Positions 1-8,241 of a stretch of DNA of 64,000 bases are shown one piece after another; the stretch's first letter is position 1; every line of letters begins with the position of its first letter. Below the pieces are notes generated by a model that worked only from the letters and a program-made list of their open reading frames with translations, did no database searches and was not told where the DNA came from. The DNA is from an uncultured Collinsella sp. (lineage in GTDB: Bacteria; Actinomycetota; Coriobacteriia; Coriobacteriales; Coriobacteriaceae). The DNA lies in NCBI GenBank assembly GCA_900555555.1, contig USLK01000005.1:1-64000 (forward strand). The letters are read 5' to 3'. A program made the position numbers and the translations under genes.

Positions 1-58
1 GACTTACCGCAGCTTGGGATAGGTGCGGCATCACCCGTTATCTAAACTGTTAGATTAC

Positions 59-88
59 TTTATACCACGAACCGGAACGTTAAATCAA
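59..88 (-). promoter_or_regulatory. Putative leftward promoter at the window edge
   Basis: On the minus strand a TTGATT hexamer (88-83) is separated by 18 nt from TATAAA (64-59). This fits a housekeeping sigma promoter reading out of the window to the left. A possible minus-strand ATG lies at 31, but only ten codons are visible, so I cannot identify the gene. It implies that the BREX fragment at 164 is divergently oriented from its left neighbour. Confidence 0.4.
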
Positions 89-101
89 TTATAGCAAACA
101 C

Positions 102-120
102 AGAACACATGTTCTATACT
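102..120 (+). promoter_or_regulatory. LexA/SOS-box-like palindrome next to a -10 hexamer
   Basis: AGAACACATGTTCT at 102-115 has 6-nt inverted arms and fits the Gram-positive LexA core GAACRNRYGTTC exactly. It overlaps by one base a TATACT hexamer (115-120), 43 nt before the start of the PglX fragment. The matching -35 (TAGCAA, 92-97) is poor. The palindrome is directly visible; that LexA binds it is inference. Confidence 0.4.
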
Positions 121-163
121 AAGCTTGCAGGAAACTGCTCTGAATGTAGGAAGGCGAACTAAC

Positions 164-1138
164 ATGGCAAAGCTCATCAGCATGAACTACGAGGCCCACA
201 AGAAAGAGGTCAACGACCGCTTCGAGCAGCTCCGAGCCAACGAGGAGGAGCTCAACCGCATCTTCGCCCGCATCTACAACATGGAGGGCGAGGTGCCCAT
301 CGAGGTCGAGGACAAGTACGTCTCGGCGGCGCGCATCTTCGACACCGCCGAGGAGATCCCCGAGAGCTACAAGGGCAACAAGTACGTGCGCACCAAGCGC
401 GATGAGATCGTGAGCCTCATCTCCTACGCCGTGGGCTGCATGTTCGGCCGCTACTCGCTGGACGTCGACGGCCTGGTGCTCGCCAACGCGGGCGATACCG
501 TGGAGGACTACCTGGCCAAGATGCCCGACCCCGGCAACGTGACCTTCATGCCCGACGCGGACAACGTCCTGCCCATCACCGACGACGAGTACTTCGAGGA
601 CGACGTGGTGGCGCGCTTCGTCACGTTCGTCGAGGCCGCCTACGGGCCCGAGACGCTCGAGATGAACCTCAAGTTCGTTGCCGACGCGCTGGACCCCAAG
701 TCCAAGGCCGACGCCCGCGGCACCATCCGCGCGTACTTCCTTAAGGACTTCTACAAGGACCACTGCTCCACCTACAAGAAACGCCCCATCTACTGGCTGC
801 TGGACTCCGGCAAAAAGAACGGCTTCAAGGCCCTGGTGTACATGCACCGCTGGACCCCGGACCTGCTGGCCCAGGTTCGCACCGGCTACATCCACCCGCA
901 GCAGGAACGCTACCGCGGCCGCCTGGAGCTGCTGGAGCGCCGCGCGCAGGACGCCTCGGGCCGCCAGCTCGCCCAGATCGAGAAGGAGCGCAAGACGGTG
1001 GACGCCCAGGCCGAGGAGCTCGCCAAGTACGAGGAGAAGGTCCACGCCCTGGCCGACCAGATGATCGGCATCGACCTGGACGACGGCGTGAAGGTAAACT
1101 ACGCTACGTTCGACACCATCCTGGCAAAGATCAAGTAA
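164..1138 (+). CDS. pglX: BREX-1 PglX methyltransferase, free-standing C-terminal segment
   Basis: The 324-residue product matches the C-terminal quarter of type 1 BREX PglX as I know the family: the KANEEELNRIF-like helix (here RANEEELNRIF, about residue 24), GCMFGRYSLD, PITDDEYFEDD, YFLKDFYKDHC, KRPIYWLLDSGKKNGFKALVYMHR, and a terminal IDLDDGVKVNY. Full PglX is about 1,200 residues with a SAM-binding NPPY methylase core; that part is missing. The piece is not a window-edge artefact, because an in-frame stop lies at 92-94. The ATG at 164 has a good AGGAAGG ribosome site at 148-154; a TTG at 125 has none. It sits 16 nt before the next gene. It could be half of a split PglX, a spare cassette for recombination with a PglX to the left, or a decayed remnant. 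Confidence 0.8.
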   Translation: MAKLISMNYEAHKKEVNDRFEQLRANEEELNRIFARIYNMEGEVPIEVEDKYVSAARIFDTAEEIPESYKGNKYVRTKRDEIVSLISYAVGCMFGRYSLDVDGLVLANAGDTVEDYLAKMPDPGNVTFMPDADNVLPITDDEYFEDDVVARFVTFVEAAYGPETLEMNLKFVADALDPKSKADARGTIRAYFLKDFYKDHCSTYKKRPIYWLLDSGKKNGFKALVYMHRWTPDLLAQVRTGYIHPQQERYRGRLELLERRAQDASGRQLAQIEKERKTVDAQAEELAKYEEKVHALADQMIGIDLDDGVKVNYATFDTILAKIK

Positions 1139-1154
1139 TTGGGAAGGCTCCCCC

Positions 1155-2789
1155 ATGGACTCCGCAGCACTCACCCTCACCCTGTTCTCGCGCGGCTGGC
1201 TGTATTTTGACAGCCGTGCCATCACGTGGGAAGGTACCCGCCACACGATTCCGGCCCCGGAAATCAACGGCGCGCAGATCATGGACATCATCACGTTTAG
1301 CAATAGCGAATGCGGGCCCGGCACTGACCTAAACGATGTCGGCGCCACGGCATTCAAGGGCATGCAAGCCGTTGCCGAGGATACGGACCTGCGGACTGAG
1401 CGCAGTGACGTGCACCCCTCGCTGCTGAACCTGATGCCCGAAGGGGATGTAACAGGCATCAGCCTGGTGTCGCTACTCGGCGAGGCGGAACTCTGGAGCG
1501 TTGAGCAGACGGGTGCGGACTCGTATGCAATCAGCTGCGACGAACAGCTTGCGATGGGCATTCCCGAGTGCGAGCGCATGCTTGAAGGCGTGATCGATGC
1601 GCTGCGTTCGGCCGACCCCTCACTGTGTGGAGAGGCCAGCTATACGTTCCTGCACACCAGTGGCGCGGAGCTGCCTGAGCCCGTGGATGAGGCGGGGTCC
1701 GCGGATGGACCTGTGGTCGAAACCGAGCCAGAACCCGGGGTTCAGCCCGAGCCTGAACCTGTAGCTGAGCCCGAGCCTGGACCCGAGGTCGAGACAGAAT
1801 CGGACGCCGAGTCCGAGCCCATCGGTGCTTCCGCAAAAGAGCCTACGGCAGTTGTCTGCGACGGCATGCGCATCGACCTCCGCACGCGCCTGGTCCACGT
1901 TTTCGATCGCGAGGTGCAACTCTATCGCAGGGAGTTCGACCTCCTCGTTCTCCTTGCCCGCAACCCTGAATCGACGTACAGCACTGCCAGCATCAGAGAC
2001 GCGCTCGGCGCCAACTGCGAACTCAACAGCATCAACATGTACGTGGGCCTCGTGCGCAACAAGATCGGCGATGACCCCAATTATCCGCAGTGGGTGGCAA
2101 CCGTCGAAGGTGGGTACCGCTTTGTGGGCAAGAACCCCAGGCTCGTGTATGAAGAGGAAGCCGAGGTCCCACCCATCGAGCATTGGCGCTCCGCCAATGA
2201 TGGCCGCCTGCTCGTCATCGATCGCGTGTCGGAGACCGCCGCGGTTGACGGAGAGCTGGCCCATCTCAGCAAAAAGGAATTCGCAATCCTTTCCGCACTT
2301 ACCAGCCGCCAGGGGGGTGTGTGGGAAAACGAAGAGCTCTCTCAGCTCGTCCTCGGAGTTGGCTTTGTGGAAAGCAGTCGCGCCCTCTCAACGTACATGA
2401 ACAAGATCCGCTCCGTACTGGGCGATAGCCCCAAGAGCACTTCCTGGATCAAGACCGTCCGCGGTGTTGGCTACCGCATGATCGGCACACTCGAACCCGT
2501 CGATCTAGCGGCGCATGCCTCCGGCAATGACAACTCCCCCATTGCCTCGCAGGAAACCAATGCCGATCACGGCGAAGCCTTGGAAGTCAGCGACGTAGCA
2601 CCCGATACCGAGATCGAAAACACCATCGATATTCAGCCGGAGGCCGCAATCGAGGTCACCGAAGAGCCCACGCAGACGAAGAAGCCCCCTTGCAGGACAT
2701 CGCTTCGCAGCCCGAGCCAGCGCCCTCCAATGCCGCATCCAACGCCGAACACGTCCTCATCGAATGCGATGAGCTTGTTATCGATTTGA
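1155..2789 (+). CDS. Tandem winged-helix DNA-binding protein, first half (frameshifted)
   Basis: This is the N-terminal part of an unrecognised multi-domain protein. Residues 1-170 match nothing I know. Residues 171-225 are Glu/Pro-rich. Two OmpR-type winged helices follow, at about 232-325 and 349-445, each ending in the typical wing (ATVEGGYRF, KTVRGVGYRM). There is no receiver domain or membrane segment. From 2690 the frame runs into Ser/Pro/Arg-rich nonsense and stops at 2789, while the sensible reading continues in the -1 frame from 2684. A CCCCC run at 2685-2689 marks the switch; six C would restore one protein of about 958 residues ending at 4030. GGGAAGG at 1141-1147 supports the ATG at 1155. 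Tight spacing after the PglX piece and before pglZ suggests a BREX regulator or accessory protein; that role is inference. Confidence 0.65.
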   Translation: MDSAALTLTLFSRGWLYFDSRAITWEGTRHTIPAPEINGAQIMDIITFSNSECGPGTDLNDVGATAFKGMQAVAEDTDLRTERSDVHPSLLNLMPEGDVTGISLVSLLGEAELWSVEQTGADSYAISCDEQLAMGIPECERMLEGVIDALRSADPSLCGEASYTFLHTSGAELPEPVDEAGSADGPVVETEPEPGVQPEPEPVAEPEPGPEVETESDAESEPIGASAKEPTAVVCDGMRIDLRTRLVHVFDREVQLYRREFDLLVLLARNPESTYSTASIRDALGANCELNSINMYVGLVRNKIGDDPNYPQWVATVEGGYRFVGKNPRLVYEEEAEVPPIEHWRSANDGRLLVIDRVSETAAVDGELAHLSKKEFAILSALTSRQGGVWENEELSQLVLGVGFVESSRALSTYMNKIRSVLGDSPKSTSWIKTVRGVGYRMIGTLEPVDLAAHASGNDNSPIASQETNADHGEALEVSDVAPDTEIENTIDIQPEAAIEVTEEPTQTKKPPCRTSLRSPSQRPPMPHPTPNTSSSNAMSLLSI

Positions 2790-4030
2790 CGGCCTGCTCG
2801 GCCTCGATGAGCGGGCAGGGCGTCGCGCTCTCCCCTCATGAATACGGCTTGCTTGTTCAGCTCGCCACGCATCCTGGTATCTCTCTCACACGTGAAGCCC
2901 TCGTCGAGATGACATGGGGCAAGGACACCAATGCAGACACGAGAATCGTGGACACGCACATCAAAAACATCAGGGCAAAACTCGGTGATGACGCTGCCCA
3001 ACCGCGATACATCAAGACCGTTCATGGTTACGGATACCGCTTTATAGCCAATATCGACCAGTCCCCTTATGACTCTGCCGGCCCGACCAGCTTCGAGGCT
3101 GAGGTCTGGCGTTCCCAAACTGACGAGCGCGTCCTCACCGTCAATCACACCGCGCACCTCGTGGAGATCGACGGGGACGAAATCATGCTCACGATATCGG
3201 AATATGAGGCCCTCGCCTTTTTGAGTGGGCGGCAAGGCCAAGAATGCGGCAGCGATGAGATGACCCTGTCGGTTCTCGGTGTCAATTCCGAAAAGAACAC
3301 GCGCGGTCTAGCATCGCACATCAAAAACCTGAGAGCCAAGCTCAACGACAATGCACGCAACCCCTCGTGGATCAAAACCGTGCACGGCAAGGGCTATCAA
3401 ATGACCGGAACGCTCCTGAGCCGCCCGGACGACAAGGCAATCAAAGACGCCGAGCCCCCTGCGACCAAAGCGGCGAACGAATGCGAAGCCATGACACAAG
3501 ATGCACTGCGCATCGCAATGGAATTCGACGCGCTCGGCGCATTCGACCCGGCGCTCTCCACCGCTGCGGTCGAGGCGGACGTTGCGCCCGAACCCGTGCC
3601 GGAGCCGGAGGCCGTGCCCGCTCCGGAACTGGAGGCGGAACCCGAACCCGTGGCCGATCCCGTTACCGTGGCCGAGCCCGTTGCCGTGGTCGAGCCCGTG
3701 GCCGAACCCGAACCCGTGGCCGAGCCGGCGCCCGCGCCAAAGCTCGATCCCGCCGCGCTCTCCAAACTCGAGGACGCCATTGCAAAGGCAACCCGCAACC
3801 TCGCCGTCCTTGACCCCAAACCCCTGCAAGATAAACTTGATGCCCTGACCCAAGAACGCGCGGGACTCGGCTTTTTCAAGTTCTCCGCCAAGAAGGAGCT
3901 CGATCAAAAGATTGCCGCCGTTGAGCGCGAACTCGCCGAGCTCAAGAGCAGGGATTCCGAGCGCCGTGAACTCAAAACGTTGCTGGATGGCTACGCCAAG
4001 CAGCGCGATGACCTTTTGAATGCCAGGTAG
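2690..4030 (+). CDS. Tandem winged-helix protein, second half, with coiled-coil tail
   Basis: This is the continuation of the preceding gene in the -1 frame. Residues about 20-117 and 137-228 (numbered from TTG 2690) are the third and fourth OmpR-type winged helices, ending in KTVHGYGYRFI and KTVHGKGYQM. An Ala/Glu/Pro/Val-rich linker follows at about 290-345, then a probable coiled coil at 350-446 containing an LGFFKFSAKKELDQKI-type segment. No ribosome site precedes the TTG, and the protein has no sensible N-terminus of its own, so it is probably made only by frameshifting or from a variant with one more C at 2685-2689. Its stop is 8 nt before pglZ. Four winged helices in one chain could bind several operator half-sites at once, but no target is visible. 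Confidence 0.6.
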   Translation: MQDIASQPEPAPSNAASNAEHVLIECDELVIDLTACSASMSGQGVALSPHEYGLLVQLATHPGISLTREALVEMTWGKDTNADTRIVDTHIKNIRAKLGDDAAQPRYIKTVHGYGYRFIANIDQSPYDSAGPTSFEAEVWRSQTDERVLTVNHTAHLVEIDGDEIMLTISEYEALAFLSGRQGQECGSDEMTLSVLGVNSEKNTRGLASHIKNLRAKLNDNARNPSWIKTVHGKGYQMTGTLLSRPDDKAIKDAEPPATKAANECEAMTQDALRIAMEFDALGAFDPALSTAAVEADVAPEPVPEPEAVPAPELEAEPEPVADPVTVAEPVAVVEPVAEPEPVAEPAPAPKLDPAALSKLEDAIAKATRNLAVLDPKPLQDKLDALTQERAGLGFFKFSAKKELDQKIAAVERELAELKSRDSERRELKTLLDGYAKQRDDLLNAR

Positions 4031-4038
4031 GAGCAACT

Positions 4039-6633
4039 ATGAAACGTTCCGACATCCAGTCCGAGCTCATACGTTCGTTCGGCCAGATGGACCCTTCCCA
4101 AGGCGGCGCCATCATCGTGTGGCACGACCCCGAGGGCGAGTTTGAAGAGACGCTCGACGAGCTCGAGCTCCCTGGTATCGAAGTCATTCGTGAGCAGGAA
4201 AACCATGCGTTCGAACTCAAGTGCGCCATGAATGAGGACCTTGCGGGTCGCTCGATCCTGCTCTATCGCAAGCGCTCGCGCGCGCTCGAGGGCGACTGGC
4301 TCGCCGATATCGAGATGCGTGCGGAGCGATTCTCCGCCGACTACGCCTCGGTCCAGCTCCGCGAGATCAACGCCGAGGATACGCCCGAGATGCGCGCCCT
4401 CTTGACGGAGCACAAAGCGCTCCTCTCCAAAAAACGCACCGTCAAGCGCCTCTGCGCGCTTCGCGCCTCCTACACCGATCCCAAGCAGGTCGAAGCCGCA
4501 CTGATCGCCGCCATCGGCGAGACCGCCTCCCTCGACCCCGCCAACATCCTGCGCACCTGGCTGCTGGGCATCGAGGGCGAGGCGTGCGAGCACCTGACTG
4601 AGGCACTCGAAAAGAACGGCCTGCTCGAGACCTTTGCCACGATGGTCCACGCTTGGACCGGGTTCGAGGGCGATATCACCGATGAGGCGGAGCTCTCGCA
4701 GCACATCCTGCTCAGCTGCGCCGCACCGCACCTCGGCGAGACCGCGCTGAGCAGCCTGAGCGCGCGGTTCAACGTCAACGCCGCTCGCTTTTGCAACGAC
4801 CTCTACGAGACCTGGCTCCGCTCAAACAATGGAGCGGGAATCGACACCCTGCGCGAAGCCTGCCTCAATGTGGAGGACGCCTACGCGCTCCCCAGCCTGC
4901 TCGACGCCGCACCAACGGAGACGCTCCTGCAGTGCGACACGTTCCCCTGCATCGACGCGACGATCCTGGAGCGCCTCATCGCGGAGATCGCTCAACCCGA
5001 TGGGGATTACCAGCGCATCCTGGCGCACGCGGCCGAACGTCGCTCCCACGTGTGGTATCGCGACTTTGAAGTGTACTACCGAGCCGTGACCGCCGCCGCA
5101 CACATGCAGGATATGCACCGTTCATGCGCAGGCGCGATCGATGCGGGCACGCCCAAGGAGATCTGGAACGCCTACACTACCGACCTCTGCAGCATGGACC
5201 GCTGGTATCGCGAGTTCAACGAATCGCTTGCCGCTGCACTCAAGCGCAGTTGCTATGGCTTGGACGACGCCCTCAAAAGCTGCAGCGCCTCGATCGAGGC
5301 CCTCTACAAGAATTGGTTCCTGCGCGAGCTTTCGAAGCGCTGGCTCTCCGCATGCGCGGATGACCTGTCTACAAAGGGCCATGCGAACGGGATTCCCCTG
5401 CAACTCGATTTTGATATGGCCGAGGTCGGCCCGCTCACACGCACGTCAAAACGCGCGTGGGTCATCGTGTCCGATGCGCTGCGTTACGAGGTCGCTCAGG
5501 AGCTCGGCGAGGTTATCCAACACGAAACCCGCTGTGCTTGTGAACTGGACGCCATGCAGTCGGTGTTTCCCTCGATCACAAAATGCGGCATGTCGGCCCT
5601 GCTCCCCGCAGGCACCTTCCGCATGGAGCAGGGGGCGGACGGGCTCGATGTACTTGTCGACGGCTTCGTTGCAGCGGGTACCGCCGCGCGCGGCAATCAA
5701 CTCGCTACCCAGTACCCCGGAGCGGTCGCCGTTCAATACAGCGAGTTCATCAATCAGATGACCTCCTCCGAGCGCAAGGAGCTCGTGGCGGATGCGCCGC
5801 TCGTGTACATCTACCACAACACCATCGACGCCATGGGCGATAAGCCCATAAGTGAAGCGAAGACCTTCGAGGCGTGCCGCGATGCGATTCTCGAGCTCAA
5901 GGCCCTGGTCGAGCGCCTCGTGCGAGAGCAGAAGGCCTCCAACATCATCATCACCGCCGACCATGGCTTCCTTTACACCGCCGAGCCGCTCGACGAGCAC
6001 GAGAGCGCGAGTATTTCGAATATCGACGGCGAGGTTGTGGAGTACGGGCGGCGCCACGCGGTCGCGCGCACCGGAGCGACCTCGCAAGCCTTCCTTGAGG
6101 TGGCACTGCCCTCCGACACCCTGACGGGCTTTTGCCCGCGCGAATGCGTGCGCATCAAGATGGGAGGCGGCGGCAACAACTTCGTTCACGGTGGATTCAC
6201 GCTGCAGGAATGTTGCGTCCCCATACTTCGCTGCTCGGTCAAGCGCAAGGGTGCGCGCGGCTACGTGGAGACAACACCCGCGTCGATCTCGCTCATCACC
6301 GAGCTTGGCACCATCACCAACGGCATGTTCAGCGTGGACATCCTGCAAGATACCCCGGTTGGCGCCAGCACCTCTCCCGCCACGTACGAGGTGTTCGTTG
6401 GCGATGCGGCCCATACGCCCATCACGAACATCGCAACCGTGGTTGCCGACCGCACCGACGAGGACGCACGAGCGCGCACCAGTCACCTGCAGTTCACCAT
6501 CAAGCCCGGCGTAGATACGGATGAGCAGACGATGTACGCGCTGTACGCGCGCGACGTCCAAACCAAGCAGATCAAAAACCTTCGCCCGCTCAAGATCAGC
6601 ATCGCTTTCGCACCGCTCGACTTTGGGTTCTAA
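4039..6633 (+). CDS. pglZ: BREX-1 system alkaline-phosphatase-fold protein PglZ
   Basis: At 864 residues this is full length for type A PglZ of BREX type 1, and it is recognisable throughout: IIVWHDPEGEFEE near the N-terminus, and the phosphatase-fold core from about residue 470 with VIVSDALRYEV (Asp479), HNTIDAMGDK (593-602) and ITADHGFLYT (Asp641, His642), the residues expected to bind metal. PglZ is essential for BREX defence and works with PglX and BrxC; its chemistry in defence is not settled. AGGTAGGAG precedes the ATG by 9 nt. It is the last gene of the rightward unit. The usual following gene brxL is absent: the next gene is rsmB on the other strand. Confidence 0.93.
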   Translation: MKRSDIQSELIRSFGQMDPSQGGAIIVWHDPEGEFEETLDELELPGIEVIREQENHAFELKCAMNEDLAGRSILLYRKRSRALEGDWLADIEMRAERFSADYASVQLREINAEDTPEMRALLTEHKALLSKKRTVKRLCALRASYTDPKQVEAALIAAIGETASLDPANILRTWLLGIEGEACEHLTEALEKNGLLETFATMVHAWTGFEGDITDEAELSQHILLSCAAPHLGETALSSLSARFNVNAARFCNDLYETWLRSNNGAGIDTLREACLNVEDAYALPSLLDAAPTETLLQCDTFPCIDATILERLIAEIAQPDGDYQRILAHAAERRSHVWYRDFEVYYRAVTAAAHMQDMHRSCAGAIDAGTPKEIWNAYTTDLCSMDRWYREFNESLAAALKRSCYGLDDALKSCSASIEALYKNWFLRELSKRWLSACADDLSTKGHANGIPLQLDFDMAEVGPLTRTSKRAWVIVSDALRYEVAQELGEVIQHETRCACELDAMQSVFPSITKCGMSALLPAGTFRMEQGADGLDVLVDGFVAAGTAARGNQLATQYPGAVAVQYSEFINQMTSSERKELVADAPLVYIYHNTIDAMGDKPISEAKTFEACRDAILELKALVERLVREQKASNIIITADHGFLYTAEPLDEHESASISNIDGEVVEYGRRHAVARTGATSQAFLEVALPSDTLTGFCPRECVRIKMGGGGNNFVHGGFTLQECCVPILRCSVKRKGARGYVETTPASISLITELGTITNGMFSVDILQDTPVGASTSPATYEVFVGDAAHTPITNIATVVADRTDEDARARTSHLQFTIKPGVDTDEQTMYALYARDVQTKQIKNLRPLKISIAFAPLDFGF

Positions 6634-6645
6634 CGTCTCATTTGG

Positions 6646-6796
6646 GTCTCAATTGGGGACAGGCACAAATTGCAACATTCGCAATAGGCCAAAAGACAAT
6701 CAGCCGGGGGCAATGCCTCCGGCTGATTTGCATTGGGCATCGAGTTTGAAGCCTCAGCCCAAAAGGTCTCAATTTATACCTGTCCCCATTTGAGAC
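6646..6796. repeat. REP-like inverted repeat pair between pglZ and rsmB
   Basis: Arms of 27 nt at 6646-6672 and 6770-6796 are inverted copies with 24 of 27 matches. Each begins GTCTCAA and contains TGGGGACAGG. They resemble the REP-like palindromes of many genomes that are moved by IS200-type REP transposases, though none is encoded here. The 97 bases between them hold the terminator-like hairpin. The element fills almost the whole gap between the BREX unit and rsmB. Confidence 0.6.
6698..6728. terminator. Bidirectional hairpin between convergent pglZ and rsmB
   Basis: AATCAGCCGG (6698-6707) pairs perfectly with CCGGCTGATT (6719-6728) around an 11-nt loop. On the minus strand the stem is followed by TGTCTTTT. 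It sits between convergent genes and inside the REP-like element, so it probably ends transcription from at least the rsmB side. Confidence 0.55.
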
Positions 6797-6804
6797 GCGG
6801 CGAC

Positions 6805-8241
6805 TTAGACGCGGATGAAGCGGGCGCAGAAGTGGCCGTCGAAACCACCCTGATGCGGGTAGCTCTGGAAGGTTCCGATTGGAATCTCGTGTACGGCGAT
6901 GTCCTCGGCTGCGCCCGAATACGCGGGACCGGCGGCGGCAAGGGCATCGGACAGTGGCAATGGGGCAAAGCCCTCCCCTTCCGGCGACCCGAGGAACTGG
7001 GTGACCACATGGCTGTTCTCGACTCGCAGCACCGAACACGTCGCGTAGATGAGCTGCCCGCCTGCACCGACGCGGCGCGCAGCCTCCCGCAGCAACTCAA
7101 GCTGAAGCTCGGGCAAGTCGCGATCGCACTCCTGAGGCGTGAGACGCCAGGGAATCTCCCCATGGCGGCGCATGGTGCCTGTACCCGAACACGGCGCATC
7201 CACGAACACGGTGTCGAACAGCGCGGTTCGACCCAGCTGCTCGTCATACGCGGCAAGACACGCGTCCAAGTCGGTGGCATCGCCCGCGGCCGTAAAGATC
7301 TCCCCCAGCCCCGAGCACTCGATGCGCTGCGCATTCGCCTGGCATTTACCCTCGTACAAGTCGAGCGCAACATGCTCGTGATCAAGATTGCGGCGCTTCG
7401 CATGGGCGAGCATCATGAACGTCTTGGTGCCGCGACCGGCGCCAATCTCGAGGCAAGACCCCTCGCGCGTCACCGCGGCGGCGATGAGCTGCGCGTGATA
7501 ATCGGAGGCGACGGCATCTGCATGCGCAAAGGAATTCGAACGCACGAGCTCACTCACGCGGTCGACCGCATACGCACCGGGAAGCTCCAACGATCGAGCG
7601 CCATCGGCGGCAAGGGCATCTTCAACGGCTTCGGAGCGCAACGGATTGACCTGAACCGCGATGGGAGCAGGCTCGAGCTGGCACGCGAACATGGCTTGCG
7701 CGCGCTCCTCCCCCAGCGAGTCGACAATCCTGCGCACGAGCCATGTGGGCAGGCCAGCGCGACGGGCGCACGACACCATCGCGCGATGCTGCTCGGAAAC
7801 ATCCTCGGCGGCGAGGAAGACATCCGCCCCTTCCGCCACGCGGCGCAACACCGCATTGGCGAGGCCGGCGGCCCCATGAGCGCAGATGCGCGCGAGCTCC
7901 ACACCCTGGCTCACCGCGACCTGCGGCGAAGTCCCCAGGTAGAGCAGCTCATACGCACCGATACGCAGCGCATCGCGCACGTCGGCCGTAAGCGAGCGCG
8001 GATCGTCGAGCACGCTGTTGAGGGCGTCGTCCAAGCAACCGCTGCAACCCGTGACACCCAGTGCGAGGCGACGCGCAAAGGCGGCATCACGCGTGTCGAG
8101 CGAAGCAGATGCGCAGGCGTCGGCGGCGAGCTCGCGGGCATAGCGCCCCGACTCGCGGGCGGCGATCAAAATGCGCAGGGCAACAAGGCGCCCCGGAGAC
8201 AGTTTGGCCGTCTTACTCAAGGCAACCCCATGCCCCGTCAT
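6805..8241 (-). CDS. rsmB: 16S rRNA (cytosine-967-C5)-methyltransferase RsmB
   Basis: RsmB methylates C967 of 16S rRNA using SAM. An N-terminal NusB-like RNA-binding domain (about residues 15-150) is followed by the methylase: CLEIGAGRGTKTF (SAM binding), DAPCSGTG (motif IV Cys, releases product) and YATCSVLRVENS (motif VI, nucleophile Cys). The C-terminus is FDGHFCARFIRV, typical of the family. The start is uncertain: ATG at 8241 lacks good spacing to its GTGAGG, and a TTG at 8220 is possible. Either way the start is close to the fmt stop (8213), so translation is probably coupled. The order def-fmt-rsmB is a common translation-maturation operon. Confidence 0.92.
   Translation of the reverse strand: MTGHGVALSKTAKLSPGRLVALRILIAARESGRYARELAADACASASLDTRDAAFARRLALGVTGCSGCLDDALNSVLDDPRSLTADVRDALRIGAYELLYLGTSPQVAVSQGVELARICAHGAAGLANAVLRRVAEGADVFLAAEDVSEQHRAMVSCARRAGLPTWLVRRIVDSLGEERAQAMFACQLEPAPIAVQVNPLRSEAVEDALAADGARSLELPGAYAVDRVSELVRSNSFAHADAVASDYHAQLIAAAVTREGSCLEIGAGRGTKTFMMLAHAKRRNLDHEHVALDLYEGKCQANAQRIECSGLGEIFTAAGDATDLDACLAAYDEQLGRTALFDTVFVDAPCSGTGTMRRHGEIPWRLTPQECDRDLPELQLELLREAARRVGAGGQLIYATCSVLRVENSHVVTQFLGSPEGEGFAPLPLSDALAAAGPAYSGAAEDIAVHEIPIGTFQSYPHQGGFDGHFCARFIRV

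Noticed and set aside
2..31. Possible start of a leftward gene (ATG at 31 on the minus strand)
   Set aside because: Only ten codons are in the window and no good ribosome site is seen, so no product can be supported.
119..1579. 486-codon minus-strand open frame opposite pglX and the winged-helix gene
   Set aside because: It is the antisense shadow of a GC-rich gene: biased Val/Leu/His/Gly composition, no ribosome site, while the plus-strand protein matches PglX.
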